Assembly (NCBI RefSeq): GCF_004216555.1
Contig: NZ_SGWQ01000011.1
Coordinates: forward strand, 124,001-188,000
Reading direction: 5' to 3'
Source of the DNA: Herbihabitans rhizosphaerae
Lineage (GTDB): Bacteria > Actinomycetota > Actinomycetes > Mycobacteriales > Pseudonocardiaceae
Length of the DNA stretch: 64,000 nucleotides
How positions within the stretch are numbered: the stretch's first letter is position 1; every line of letters starts with the position of its first letter. Positions 11,340 to 19,860 of the stretch are shown here, one piece after another. The position numbers and the translations under genes were made by a program. The notes below the pieces were generated by a model. It worked only from the letters and a program-made list of their open reading frames with translations. It did not search any database and was not told the DNA's origin.

Positions 11340-12551
11340 ATGACTACCCCTGCATCCTCCCGTCGCAGAAGCCGGCGGCTGGCCGTCGGCGCTGCCTTCG
11401 CCGTCGTCGCCGCGGCCGGCCTGTCGCTGCCGGCGGTCGCCGAGCCCGCGGCACCCGCCAGCCCGGCCGCACCCCAGGCCGCCAAGCCCTACCAGATCGG
11501 CGACGAGCAGGCCGCCGACGTCCAGCTCCGCTACGGCGGCACCACCTCGCAGACGATCCACCACCCCGGTGCGCGGTACGTCAAGGTGCACTTCGACTCG
11601 CTGACCCTGGCGCCGGGCGACAAGGTCACCGTGTCCGACCCGGCCGGCCGCGAGACGCACACCTACAGCGGCGACCCGACCCGCGGCATCCGTGCGGCCG
11701 GGGACTCGTCCCACACCGTGAGCGGCCCCGGCTTCTGGGCGATGTCCGTCGACGGTGACACCGCCGTGATCACGTTGCACGCCAAGGGAACCGCGCCGGC
11801 TTCGGACCTCGCGGTGCGCGCGGACAAGTACACCCGCGGCTTCTCCGCCGACGAGCAGCGCCAGCGTGACGTCGGCATCCAGAGCGTGTGCGAGACCGAC
11901 GCGCGGCGCGACGCGGTCTGCTACGAGAAGAGCCACCCGACCGAGTACGGCAAGACGAAGTCCGTGGCCCGGATGCTGAACAACGGGCGCGGCCACTGCA
12001 CCGCGTGGCGGGTCGGCACCAGCAACACGGTGTTCACCAACAACCACTGTGCCGCCTCGCAGAGCGAGCTGGACGCCATGGAGCTGCAGTTCGACTACGC
12101 CTGTGCGACCTGTGGTGGCAACGACCCGAAGCCGGCGACCAAGGTCGCGGCGGCCAAGCTGCTGAAGACCGACGCGAGCCTGGACTACACGCTGTTCACG
12201 GTGGACAACTTCGCGGCCATCGAGAAGTTCGGTTACCTGCAGCTCGACGTGCGCGCGCCGCAGAAGGGCGAGCGGATCTACATCAGCGGGCACGGTGACA
12301 CCGACCCGAACGAGCTGTCCATCTTCGAGAACGACCAGGGCGGCGAGGAATGCGACGTGGACTCGCCGCAGTCCGACTCGACGAACATGGGTTACTACTG
12401 CGACACGTCAGGCGGCTCCTCCGGTTCGCCGGTGTTCGCCGCGTCGTCCAACAAGGTCATCGGGTTGCACCACCTCGGCGGCTGCCTGAACGAGGGCACT
12501 CGCATCGAGCTGATCTACCCGCAGGTGAAGGACCTGATCGAGAACGGCTGA
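11340..12551 (+). CDS. Secreted trypsin-like serine protease
   Basis: A 403-aa exported protease. The N-terminus is arginine-rich (SRRRSRRLAVG), followed by a hydrophobic stretch ending SLPAVAEPAAP, a Sec or possibly Tat signal peptide with cleavage near AVA. The catalytic triad of clan PA is visible: His in FTNNHCA, Asp in SLDYTLF, Ser in TSGGSSGSPVF. The region between signal and catalytic domain (about 45-175) looks like a beta-rich propeptide or accessory domain. Cysteines around GHCTAW, NNHC, YACATC, EECD and YYCD suggest disulfides. ATG 11340 is preferred over GTG 11307 because GGAG (11328-11331) sits 8 nt upstream. A perfect terminator follows, so it is probably monocistronic. Confidence 0.87.
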   Translation: MTTPASSRRRSRRLAVGAAFAVVAAAGLSLPAVAEPAAPASPAAPQAAKPYQIGDEQAADVQLRYGGTTSQTIHHPGARYVKVHFDSLTLAPGDKVTVSDPAGRETHTYSGDPTRGIRAAGDSSHTVSGPGFWAMSVDGDTAVITLHAKGTAPASDLAVRADKYTRGFSADEQRQRDVGIQSVCETDARRDAVCYEKSHPTEYGKTKSVARMLNNGRGHCTAWRVGTSNTVFTNNHCAASQSELDAMELQFDYACATCGGNDPKPATKVAAAKLLKTDASLDYTLFTVDNFAAIEKFGYLQLDVRAPQKGERIYISGHGDTDPNELSIFENDQGGEECDVDSPQSDSTNMGYYCDTSGGSSGSPVFAASSNKVIGLHHLGGCLNEGTRIELIYPQVKDLIENG

Positions 12552-12565
12552 GCCTTCCCAGCCGG

Positions 12566-12607
12566 AAGATCCCTCTGCGCACGTCCCCCGCGGCGCAGAG
12601 GGATCTT
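12566..12607. terminator. Intrinsic terminator after the protease gene
   Basis: A perfect 15-bp stem, AAGATCCCTCTGCGC (12566-12580) against its complement (12593-12607), closes a 12-nt loop and is followed by tcgtttt. It lies 14 nt after the protease stop. It is the clearest intrinsic terminator in the window. Confidence 0.9.
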
Positions 12608-12794
12608 TCGTTTTAAATAGGTAGGCACCCTTATTGTGTGCGGTGTGGTTGATCATTGATTCTGTTTGTGGGCGCGCTGACGTTGGGTTCTACTGGGACG
12701 GTCATATGGTGGCGGTTCGGTATTTGGGTGGCACTTGGTGATCGGCGTTCTGGGGCTTGGGGTGATCGGCGGCGCGGTATTGTGCGGGCCGATT

Positions 12795-12859
12795 CTCACA
12801 AGTCAAGGGCGCCTTCGGCGTCGCTTCGCGACTCGCTTCGCTCGCCCTGGACTTGTGAG
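12795..12859. repeat. Long imperfect palindrome, REP-like
   Basis: CTCACAAGTC (12795-12804) pairs perfectly with GACTTGTGAG (12850-12859). After one mismatch the stem continues with AGGGCG / CGCCCT. The loop is built from repeated cttcg/cgcttcgc units and contains its own small stem (GTCGC ttc GCGAC). The structure has the look of a repetitive extragenic palindrome. Whether it recurs elsewhere cannot be seen in this window. Confidence 0.5.
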
Positions 12860-12886
12860 CCTCGATCGGCCCTAAAAGGCTGGCGC

Positions 12887-12918
12887 TACGGGCAGGCTCC
12901 GCCTGCCTTTTGCCCGTA
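12887..12918. repeat. Nested hairpins before DUF222/HNH gene
   Basis: Two competing stems share bases: GGCAGGC-tcc-GCCTGCC (12891-12907) and TACGGGCA (12887-12894) with TGCCCGTA (12911-12918). It could be part of the same REP-like block as the preceding palindrome. No T-tract follows. Confidence 0.45.
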
Positions 12919-13008
12919 CCGCGCCGCCTCTGGTGACGGCGATCGGCCCCGGGGTTTCACCTGGTCGGGTGACGCTTTCTGGGGTCGCGATCCGATAGAC
13001 TCGAACAC

Positions 13009-14148
13009 ATGTTCGATACGGTTGGGGATGTGCTTGACGAGATCGTCGCGTTGCAGCGGATGCGGCGGGAGATCGACGGGCGCATGATTCGTTTGCTCGA
13101 TGAGTTTGGGCGGGCTTATCCGGCTCGGGATGACGGCAGGCCAGGCATGGCCAGCGTGGAGCTGGCCGCCGCGTTGACGATGGATCAACCGCAGGCCGAC
13201 TACCGGATCGAGACAGCGCGGAACCTGGTGGCGCGGTTGCCCGACACCGTGACCGCGATTGAGAAGGGTCAGCTTGACGGGTACACCGGGGAGAAGATTC
13301 TCCACATCGTGTCCGCGTTGGATGACGAGCAGACCCGCGCTGTCGAGACCGCTGTGTTGCGGGATTGTGAGTCGAGGACCCATAAGCAGTTGGTGGACCG
13401 TGCGCGCCGTCAGGTCGTGAAAGTCGACCCCGAAGGGGCGGAACGGCGCCGTCAGGTGCGGCTGCGGGAACGGGCGGTGCATCACGAGCCGCTCGACGAC
13501 GGCATGGGGGAGCTGTTGATCCTCGGGTCCGCTGACCGCACGATGGCCGCGTTCCAGTTGATCGACCGCTGCGCGCGGCAGATCAAACGCGCCGGCGATG
13601 ACCGCACGTTGGCCCAGATTCGGGCGGATGTGGCACTGGATTTGTTGCTGGGTAAGGACAACAGCCGCCGCAAAGTCGTCGTCTACCTAACGGTTCCAGC
13701 CACCGTGCTCGCCGGACTGTCCGACCAGCCCGGTGAACTCACCGGGTACGGGCCACTGACCGCGCAAGCGTGTCGCGAGTTGGCCGATCAGCACTCGACG
13801 TGGCAGCGGGTGCTCACCGACCCGATCGACCACACCGTGCTCAACGTCGGCCGCAAACGATACCCCTCAGCGGCGTTGGCCGAGCACGTCCGCGTGCGGG
13901 ACAAAACCTGCCGCTTCCACGGCTGCCACAGGCCGGCGGCCACCTGCGAGATCGACCACACCCTTGCCTACGATGACGGCGGCCAGACATGTGACGACAA
14001 CCTGGGGATGTTCTGCCTGCAGCATCACCATGCCAAGCACGACAACGGGTGGACCGTCGAACAACCCACACCAGGACACTTCATCTGGACCAGCCCACTC
14101 GGGCGCACCTACGACATGCCAGCCGACGACGAACCACCACCGTTCTGA
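13009..14148 (+). CDS. DUF222 / HNH endonuclease (13E12-type), copy 1
   Basis: A 379-aa protein with an N-terminal DUF222 helical region (about residues 1-250) and a C-terminal HNH nuclease fold: CRFHGC, then CEIDHT, N in DDNLGMFC, then LQHHHAKH, which supplies zinc and metal ligands. This is the 13E12-type family common in actinobacteria, often multicopy and near palindromic repeats; its function is not established. TAGACT ends 7 nt before the ATG and no Shine-Dalgarno is present, so the mRNA may be leaderless. A second, diverged family member lies at 35034-36266. The gene converges on the glycosyltransferase with a 9-nt gap. Confidence 0.88.
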   Translation: MFDTVGDVLDEIVALQRMRREIDGRMIRLLDEFGRAYPARDDGRPGMASVELAAALTMDQPQADYRIETARNLVARLPDTVTAIEKGQLDGYTGEKILHIVSALDDEQTRAVETAVLRDCESRTHKQLVDRARRQVVKVDPEGAERRRQVRLRERAVHHEPLDDGMGELLILGSADRTMAAFQLIDRCARQIKRAGDDRTLAQIRADVALDLLLGKDNSRRKVVVYLTVPATVLAGLSDQPGELTGYGPLTAQACRELADQHSTWQRVLTDPIDHTVLNVGRKRYPSAALAEHVRVRDKTCRFHGCHRPAATCEIDHTLAYDDGGQTCDDNLGMFCLQHHHAKHDNGWTVEQPTPGHFIWTSPLGRTYDMPADDEPPPF

Positions 14149-14161
14149 GTGTCTGACTCAG
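14145..14161. terminator. Palindrome spanning two convergent stop codons
   Basis: CTGAGT-gtctg-ACTCAG contains the TGA of the HNH gene and, on the other strand, the TGA of the glycosyltransferase gene. The stem is only 6 bp, so terminator activity is uncertain. Confidence 0.3.
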
Positions 14162-15945
14162 GATGCGCGGCAGTCGTACAGAGTCGAGGACCACGGACCG
14201 ACTCGGGGTGGTCCGCCGTAGATCGCGGGATTGATCGGTGCGCAGTGGCCGCGTAGCCACTCGGTGCGTTCTCGGGCGGGGCCGGTCGTGCTTTGGGTCA
14301 TCGCCAGGACGTATCGGACCTGGCGATCCGCGACGAGGTGCGCCAGTTCGGCGACTGGCACTGAGGGTGCGGTGCTGCTGAACCCGCTCAGGGGCAGGAC
14401 GCTCACTCGGGCGCGAATGTACGGCGCCGCCGCGCTGGACGCGCCGGTGGCGAACAGGAAACGTTCACCACGGTGGTGAGTACGCAGAAATTTGAGCAGG
14501 AGCTCGTCCTGACCGTCTCGGGTGCGTTCTCCTCGCAGTGACTGGTACGACGGGGGACCGGCGACGGGGCTGATCGTGCGGGACGAGTTCTCGTTGATCG
14601 TCGGGGTGGCGAGCAGCCAGATGGCTGGGGCGAGCAACAGGGTGACCAATCCGAGGCCTGTGACGGCGAGTGCGAGTGGCCTCGCATCGGAAATTCGTTG
14701 CGGGATAAGGAAAGTCAACGCGAGTACCGCCGCCACGGCGATCACGGCCGGCAGCCAGGCCAGGTCGTCGGCTGGCTCTCGGAACAGCAGCACGATCGAC
14801 CACAGCGCCGTCACGGCCAGGCCTGCGGGCAACAGCCAGCCTCCGGGGCGGCGCGCACGCCACGCGGCGTGGGCACGCGCGATGCCTGTTCCGACGAGTG
14901 CGGCGACGGCGGGGGCCAGCATCGACGTGTAGTACGGGTGAACCCCGGTGAGCGCGCTGAACGCGATCAGGCCGATCACCAGCCAGCTACCCCACAACAC
15001 CCATCCGGACAGGTACTGGCGCGACCGGTTCCGCGACATGAACAGTCCACCGGCCAGGGCGAGCAGCGCCAACGGAATGAGCCAGCTGACCTGGGTGGCG
15101 ATCTGCTGATTGAACATCCGACCGACTCCCGGCGCGCCGCCGAACTGGAGGACGATGCTCGTCATCTCGTTGTCCCCACCACGGCTGATGCCGTTGTACA
15201 GAAACACCGTCTCCCAGATCGAACTGGACTCGCTGCCGTCGACCAAAGGCCGCGAGCCGGCCGGTATCAGGCTGACGATGGTCATCCAGGACAGCGACAA
15301 CACCAGCGCCACTCCGCCGAACAGGGTCGCACCAAGCCATCGGGTGCGCGTGGAACCCTTGGCGCACAAGAGATACGTCAAACCCAGTGCTGGCACGATC
15401 ATCCATGCCTGGAGCATCTTCATGTGGAAGGCGACCGCGATCAGCGCACCGGACGCCACCAGCCACGGCCACCCGCCGTCCAGTGCGCGCACCATCGCGT
15501 ACGTCGCGGCGACCAGGGTGAACATCAACAGCGTGTCCGGAAGGTTCACCTGAGCCGCCGTGAACACCACCGGTGACGCGAGCATGGCCAGCCCGGCGAT
15601 CAGCGCCGCCCGCCCACCGGCCCACCGTCGCACGGCAGCCATCAGCAGCGGAACGGTCAGCGTCGCGGCGAGAACCTCCGGCAACAACAGCGCCCACGAC
15701 TCGGTCCCGAACACCCGCGCGAACAGGGCGTGCACCCACAGCGAGCCGGGCAGCTTGTCCGTGGTGATCGCACCCGACGGGTCGAACGCGCCGAAGAAGA
15801 AGTTGAACCAGCTCTCACTCATGCTCGTGATCGCCGCGCTGTAGTAGCCGTGCGGCTCGCCGCGGCTGAGCCCCCACGTATACAGCGCGCCGGCGAGCAC
15901 CGTGAGCACGACCATCGGCGCGTGATCGCGCCTGTTGATCACCAT
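14158..15945 (-). CDS. Membrane glycosyltransferase, GT39/ArnT-like
   Basis: A 595-aa polytopic membrane protein of the GT-C (PMT/ArnT) superfamily, enzymes that use a polyprenyl-phosphate sugar at the outer membrane face. The first extracytoplasmic loop has the expected acidic region (HGYYSAAITSMSESWFNFFF, then DPSGAITTDKLPGSLW), followed by many hydrophobic segments across residues 70-470 and a soluble C-terminal domain of about 120 residues (LLLKFLRTHHRGERFLFATG onward). The actinobacterial subgroup is usually annotated as glycosyltransferase family 39. Donor and acceptor are unknown. Its neighbours are on other transcripts or convergent, so it is probably transcribed alone. Confidence 0.85.
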   Translation of the reverse strand: MVINRRDHAPMVVLTVLAGALYTWGLSRGEPHGYYSAAITSMSESWFNFFFGAFDPSGAITTDKLPGSLWVHALFARVFGTESWALLLPEVLAATLTVPLLMAAVRRWAGGRAALIAGLAMLASPVVFTAAQVNLPDTLLMFTLVAATYAMVRALDGGWPWLVASGALIAVAFHMKMLQAWMIVPALGLTYLLCAKGSTRTRWLGATLFGGVALVLSLSWMTIVSLIPAGSRPLVDGSESSSIWETVFLYNGISRGGDNEMTSIVLQFGGAPGVGRMFNQQIATQVSWLIPLALLALAGGLFMSRNRSRQYLSGWVLWGSWLVIGLIAFSALTGVHPYYTSMLAPAVAALVGTGIARAHAAWRARRPGGWLLPAGLAVTALWSIVLLFREPADDLAWLPAVIAVAAVLALTFLIPQRISDARPLALAVTGLGLVTLLLAPAIWLLATPTINENSSRTISPVAGPPSYQSLRGERTRDGQDELLLKFLRTHHRGERFLFATGASSAAAPYIRARVSVLPLSGFSSTAPSVPVAELAHLVADRQVRYVLAMTQSTTGPARERTEWLRGHCAPINPAIYGGPPRVGPWSSTLYDCRAS

Positions 15946-16033
15946 GCGTCGACCCTGCCGGACGCTGTGTCGCGTGGCGTCCGCCGTGGAGCGTCTCAGG
16001 TCTTACGTCGGCGGACGTACGGGTGGGTGACGG

Positions 16034-17179
16034 CTAAGCAGTTCTGGCCGGGACCGGGACCGGCGGGGTGGTTCCGACGTAGCGCGCCGACGGCCGGAAG
16101 ATCTTGGTGCCCTCGGCCTGCTCGAGCACCTGCGCCGCCCAGCCGACCACGCGCGACACCGCGAACGTCGGGGTGAACATCGACCTCGGGATCCCGCACT
16201 GCTCCATCACCACGCCCGCGTAGAACTCGACGTTGGTGTGCAACTCCCGACCCGGCTTCAGCTCGGCGAGCGCCTGCACCACCTCCGCCTCGACGCGCGT
16301 GGCGAAGTCGATCAACGGGCCGCCGAGCTTCTGGCCGATCTCGCGGAGCATGCGGGCGCGCGGATCCTCGGTTCGGTAGACCGGGTGGCCGAAGCCCATG
16401 ATGCGGTCGCCCGTCGCGATCTTGGTGCGCACCCAGTCGCGCACCCGGTCCGGCGAGCCGATCTCGTCGAGCGCTTCCAGCGCGCGGTCGGGCGCACCCC
16501 CGTGCAGCGGACCGGTGAACGTGCCGATCGCGCCGCAGATCGCCGACGCCACGTCCGCACCGGCGGACGCCACCACCCGCGCGGTGAACGTGGACGCGTT
16601 GAATCCGTGGTCGATGGTGCAGATCAGGTACCGGTTGATCGCCGCCTCGTGCTCGGGCGTCGGCTCCGAACCGGTGAGCATCCACAGCCAGTTGCCGGCC
16701 GTCGACAGGTCGGCGCGCGGCGCGATCACGTCGCGTCCGGTGCGAAGGCGGTGCAGCGCGGCCAGGATCGCCGGGGTGGCGGCCGCGATTCGGATCGCGT
16801 TGTCCCGCAGCACCGCGGGATCGGCTCCCCATGAGGCGGGGAACCCGGCGCCGAGTAGCGACAGTGCGGTGCGCAGGCCGGCCAGCGTGGACCGCTCGCC
16901 ACCGGAGGCGGCGATCACCGGTAGCACCGCGCGCACGTCGTCCGGAATCCCTTGGTGCGCGGCGATTTCCGCGTGGAACCCGGCCAGCTCGGCCGGGTCG
17001 GGCAGCCGGCCGGTGAACATCAGGTGCCACACCTCTTCGAACGTCCGCTTCTCGGCCAGCTCGATCGCCGAGTACTGGCGGAAGTGGTAGAAGCCGGCTT
17101 CGCCGTCCACGTCGCCGAGTGCGGTGTCGGCGACGATCACGTTCTTCAGGCCCGGTGGGGCGATCAGCGGTTCGCGCAT
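16034..17179 (-). CDS. Citrate synthase (citrate synthase 2-like)
   Basis: A 381-aa citrate/2-methylcitrate synthase, condensing acetyl-CoA (or propionyl-CoA) with oxaloacetate. Catalytic histidines are in TIDHGFNASTFTAR and GFGHPVYRTEDPRA. At the third catalytic position, normally the Asp of NVDF, this protein reads TNVEFYAG (Glu codon at 16226-16228). As I recall, Glu also occurs in actinobacterial citrate synthase 2 proteins, so it may be a subfamily trait. The gene is divergent from a second citrate synthase that carries a DNA-binding domain; an operator-like repeat region lies between them. Only 80 nt separate the two starts, so the promoters must overlap. Confidence 0.92.
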   Translation of the reverse strand: MREPLIAPPGLKNVIVADTALGDVDGEAGFYHFRQYSAIELAEKRTFEEVWHLMFTGRLPDPAELAGFHAEIAAHQGIPDDVRAVLPVIAASGGERSTLAGLRTALSLLGAGFPASWGADPAVLRDNAIRIAAATPAILAALHRLRTGRDVIAPRADLSTAGNWLWMLTGSEPTPEHEAAINRYLICTIDHGFNASTFTARVVASAGADVASAICGAIGTFTGPLHGGAPDRALEALDEIGSPDRVRDWVRTKIATGDRIMGFGHPVYRTEDPRARMLREIGQKLGGPLIDFATRVEAEVVQALAELKPGRELHTNVEFYAGVVMEQCGIPRSMFTPTFAVSRVVGWAAQVLEQAEGTKIFRPSARYVGTTPPVPVPARTA

Positions 17180-17198
17180 GCTGCCATCGTCCGACTAG

Positions 17199-17231
17199 CA
17201 TTGATGGGCGTCAATGTTGACGAAATCAATG
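17199..17231. promoter_or_regulatory. Operator-like repeats between divergent citrate synthase genes
   Basis: The interval contains CATTGA (17199-17204), TCAATG (17211-17216) and TCAATG again (17226-17231). Embedded is a perfect palindrome CGTCAA-TG-TTGACG (17209-17222). It is central to the 80-nt divergent promoter region. The HTH domain of the adjacent synthase is a candidate binder (inference). Confidence 0.5.
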
Positions 17232-17259
17232 TTCAGCGGCACGGACGGGACGCACCGGG

Positions 17260-18426
17260 ATGCCACGTACACCGGCGACGATCTCCATCGACGGTCGGGC
17301 GCACCTCACGAGTGCGCAGGTCGCGCGCTATCTCGGCGTCAAGATCGAGACGGTCTACGCGTACGTCAGCCGGGGTGTGCTGACTCGCGTACGGCGACCG
17401 GGAAACCGGGAGAGTTACTTCGCTCTCAGTCAGGTCCGCGCCCTCACCGGAACCACCGGGCCGGGCCGGCAGCGCCGCGGGCCGGGCGTCGCCGACGAGA
17501 TCCACACCTCGATCACTCTGCTGGACCACGATCGGTTGTACTTCCGGGGGACGGCGGCCACCGAGTTGGCCGAGACGCACGACTTCGAGCAGGTGTGCGC
17601 GCTGCTGTGGGAATCCGATCCGGTCACCCTCGTGCCCGATCCGGAGGCGGCCGCCCGGGTGCGCGCGAGCCTGCCGAGCACCGCCCACCGGCTCGACCAG
17701 CTCAAGATCGCCGTGATCCTCGCGGGCGCGGGCGATCCCGGAAAGCACGATCTGACACCGGTTTCCGTCGTGCAGGCGGCCACTCGGGCGATCGGGCTCG
17801 CGGCCGGCAGCCTGCCCGGCGCGGACGGCCGGACGATCGCCGACATGCTGGCGGCGCACTTCGGCACGCCCGCGGCACGTGAATTGATCCGCCGGGTGTT
17901 GGTGCTGCTGGCCGACCACGACATGGCGATGTCCACCACCGCCGCCCGAGTCGCCGCGAGCGTGCGCTGCGACCCGTACGCGGTGATCACCGCGGGGCTG
18001 AGCGCCGCGGACAGCCCGCGCCACGGGTCCGCGTCGATCGCCGCGTACCGGCTGCTGCGGTCCGCGCACGCCGATCCGCACCGCACGCTCGGCGAGTGCC
18101 TGGCCGGCGGGTCGATTCCGCCGGGCTTCGGGCACGCGATCTACGAGCGAGCCGATCCGCGCGCGGAGTACCTGCTTGGCGTACTGCCCGAGTCCGAGCA
18201 CACCACGCTGATCGCCGAACTGCGCACCCGCCGTGGCTGGTTGCCCAATGTGGACCTGGCACTCGCCGCGCTGATGATCGAGCACGACATGCCGGAGACC
18301 GCGGGCGAACTGCTGTTCACGATCTCCCGGATGGCCGGCTGGATCGCGCACGCGCTGGAGGAGTACCAGGCCGACCCGCGCCGGTTCCGGCTGCGCGGTG
18401 TGTACACCGGGGTGCGGCCCAGTTAG
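17260..18426 (+). CDS. Citrate synthase with N-terminal helix-turn-helix domain
   Basis: A 388-aa fusion. Residues about 14-60 form a MerR/excisionase-like helix-turn-helix (LTSAQVARYLGVKIETVYAY, then a basic wing RVRRPGNRESYF). Residues about 80-385 are a citrate synthase fold with all three catalytic positions: His in LADHDMAMSTTAAR, His in GFGHAIYERADPRA, Asp in LPNVDLAL (codon 18253). It is therefore potentially active, unlike a pure sensor. Adjacent divergent citrate synthase genes, one with this DNA-binding extension, occur in actinomycetes as I recall. An autoregulator that senses acetyl-CoA or oxaloacetate is an attractive inference but unproven. ATG 17260 gives the full HTH. Confidence 0.88.
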   Translation: MPRTPATISIDGRAHLTSAQVARYLGVKIETVYAYVSRGVLTRVRRPGNRESYFALSQVRALTGTTGPGRQRRGPGVADEIHTSITLLDHDRLYFRGTAATELAETHDFEQVCALLWESDPVTLVPDPEAAARVRASLPSTAHRLDQLKIAVILAGAGDPGKHDLTPVSVVQAATRAIGLAAGSLPGADGRTIADMLAAHFGTPAARELIRRVLVLLADHDMAMSTTAARVAASVRCDPYAVITAGLSAADSPRHGSASIAAYRLLRSAHADPHRTLGECLAGGSIPPGFGHAIYERADPRAEYLLGVLPESEHTTLIAELRTRRGWLPNVDLALAALMIEHDMPETAGELLFTISRMAGWIAHALEEYQADPRRFRLRGVYTGVRPS

Positions 18427-18450
18427 CGATTCCCTTGTCGGACAAGGGTT

Positions 18451-19155
18451 TCACGGCAGCTTGCCGGCGATCTCGGTCCACTTCACGACCAGTTGCGAGT
18501 ACCAGCGCATCGACGGTGTCCCGTCGTCCGCGACGACCGGCAGCACCTGGACCTGCTCTGCCGGCAGCGGATCACCCACCAGCAGGAACCCGAGTGCCTC
18601 TTCCTTCCTGAGCGGCTTGGGGTTCGGGACCGGGGGCAGCCGGTGCGCCTCGGCGAGGGTGCGCTCGTCGCCGTCCCATCGCACGAGGACGAGGACCGGG
18701 TGCCGGCCGCCCTTGTCCTCGTGGATCCGCACGACACGGAACAACACCGGAGCGGGCACGCGCACGACGACGTGCTGGCCGGGAGTCAGGTCGGTGTCTC
18801 GCCGGGTCCGGCGCCGTGGTCGCTTTCGCGGCGGGATGCCGGACACACGCAGTTTCCCGCGAAGTTCGGTGAGCGCCGACTCGCGCGCGCTCCGGCTCTC
18901 GGGTGCCCAGCGGTCCAGTTCGCGTGGGTTGTCGATGATCGCTTCGGCACGGTCGCGCACCCGTGCCGACACCGCGCCGAGTTCGTGTTGCGTGGCCGCC
19001 AGTGCGAGCCACAGGTCGGGGTCGTCGCCGTACTCGGTCTCCAGCCGGCCGACCGCGTCGTCCGGCGTGTGTCCCCGCGCGACGAGGTCTTCGTAGTCCG
19101 AGCGGACGTCCGCCGCGGTGTCGTTGTCGAAGAGTCCGGTGCTCCAGGCGCCCAT
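18451..19155 (-). CDS. Hypothetical protein with DUF4259-like start
   Basis: A 234-aa protein. The opening GAWSTGLFDNDTAADV resembles the DUF4259 group (GxWGTGxFDND). The C-terminal half looks like a small beta-rich domain (TPGQHVVVRVPAPVLFRVVRIHEDKGG, then VLVLVRWDGDE). The frame is open further upstream, but ATG 19155 is chosen because it gives this family-like N-terminus and removes overlap with the lipoprotein gene, which ends 11 nt before. Same strand and short spacing suggest one transcript with that gene. The function is unknown. Confidence 0.7.
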   Translation of the reverse strand: MGAWSTGLFDNDTAADVRSDYEDLVARGHTPDDAVGRLETEYGDDPDLWLALAATQHELGAVSARVRDRAEAIIDNPRELDRWAPESRSARESALTELRGKLRVSGIPPRKRPRRRTRRDTDLTPGQHVVVRVPAPVLFRVVRIHEDKGGRHPVLVLVRWDGDERTLAEAHRLPPVPNPKPLRKEEALGFLLVGDPLPAEQVQVLPVVADDGTPSMRWYSQLVVKWTEIAGKLP

Positions 19156-19166
19156 GCCGGGCGAGC

Positions 19167-19769
19167 CTAGCGGGGGAGCTTGGTCGAGATCGAGGTCACC
19201 AACCGGTCCACCTGGGCGCATATCTGGGCCATCGGCGTCTTGTCGGCGAACTGCACCTTCACGTAGGAGCGAGGGGACACGACGATGACCGACGTGCACT
19301 CGCTCGCGACGACCTGCCGCGTCTCGGTGGTGTAACGCAGCACCCTTCGACCGTCCACTGTGGACTCGGGCCCTGGTGTGGTACCCATGGGCTGAGCACC
19401 TTCGGGGTTGCTCGCCCTGAGCGTGAGGGTGATGCCCTTGAGTGCGATCTCGCCCCAGGTGCAGATCTTGGTGGAGGAGCCGCCGCTCATGGGGTCGGGG
19501 TCCACTTTCTTGGTGATGCCGGCCGCCCTGACCTCGGCGGCGGAGATCATGGTGCACGGGTCGAGGTCGAGCAGCGGCTCCTTGCCGGGCTTCGCGCTTC
19601 CCGAGGTGGTGGGCGGCACGTCACCGGAAGGTGAGTCGCTCGTCGACTGCGGGGTGCCTGGAGAGCCGGTGGAACTCGGAGCGTCGTCTCCGCCGCACGC
19701 CGTCAGGGTGACGGACGCGGTCATCGCCAGCGCCGCGGCCGTGATCCGCGCGATGCGCACCATGTTCAC
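19167..19769 (-). CDS. DUF3558-type lipoprotein
   Basis: A 200-aa exported lipoprotein. The signal peptide ends in the lipobox LTAC (Cys 25), followed by a Ser/Thr/Pro/Gly-rich linker to about residue 63 and a folded domain beginning LLDLDPCTMISAAEV, the typical start of DUF3558 proteins (the pattern DPCxLLT/S followed by a pair of cysteines). Cysteines in DPCTM, KICTWG, SECTS and AQICAQV could make two disulfides. It is predicted to be anchored on the outer face of the cytoplasmic membrane; the function is unknown. Met 3 is an alternative start. Confidence 0.8.
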   Translation of the reverse strand: MNMVRIARITAAALAMTASVTLTACGGDDAPSSTGSPGTPQSTSDSPSGDVPPTTSGSAKPGKEPLLDLDPCTMISAAEVRAAGITKKVDPDPMSGGSSTKICTWGEIALKGITLTLRASNPEGAQPMGTTPGPESTVDGRRVLRYTTETRQVVASECTSVIVVSPRSYVKVQFADKTPMAQICAQVDRLVTSISTKLPR

Positions 19770-19860
19770 TCCGTCTCTCAGTTCTTGGGCGACGGAATCC
19801 TGGCAGGCATGCCGTCCGGCGGCAAACGGAGTGTTAGCGGTCGATGAGGGTCAGTGCGGC

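Larger units (their letters stand above)
12616..13008. other. Non-coding gap with palindromic elements
   Basis: About 390 nt with no convincing gene. An open frame at 12656-13087 runs into the next gene and does not look like protein. The gap holds two hairpin elements, listed separately, and at its right end the promoter of the DUF222/HNH gene: TAGACT at 12996-13001, 7 nt before the ATG, fitting leaderless transcription. Confidence 0.5.

Noticed and set aside
12656-13087. Open frame of 143 codons on the plus strand
   Set aside because: Its translation has no protein-like pattern, it spans the palindromic block and overlaps the start of the DUF222/HNH gene.
19156-19557. N-terminal extension of the DUF4259-like gene
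   Set aside because: The extension reads the DUF3558 lipoprotein gene in the wrong frame and is His/Arg-rich; ATG 19155 gives a family-like start.
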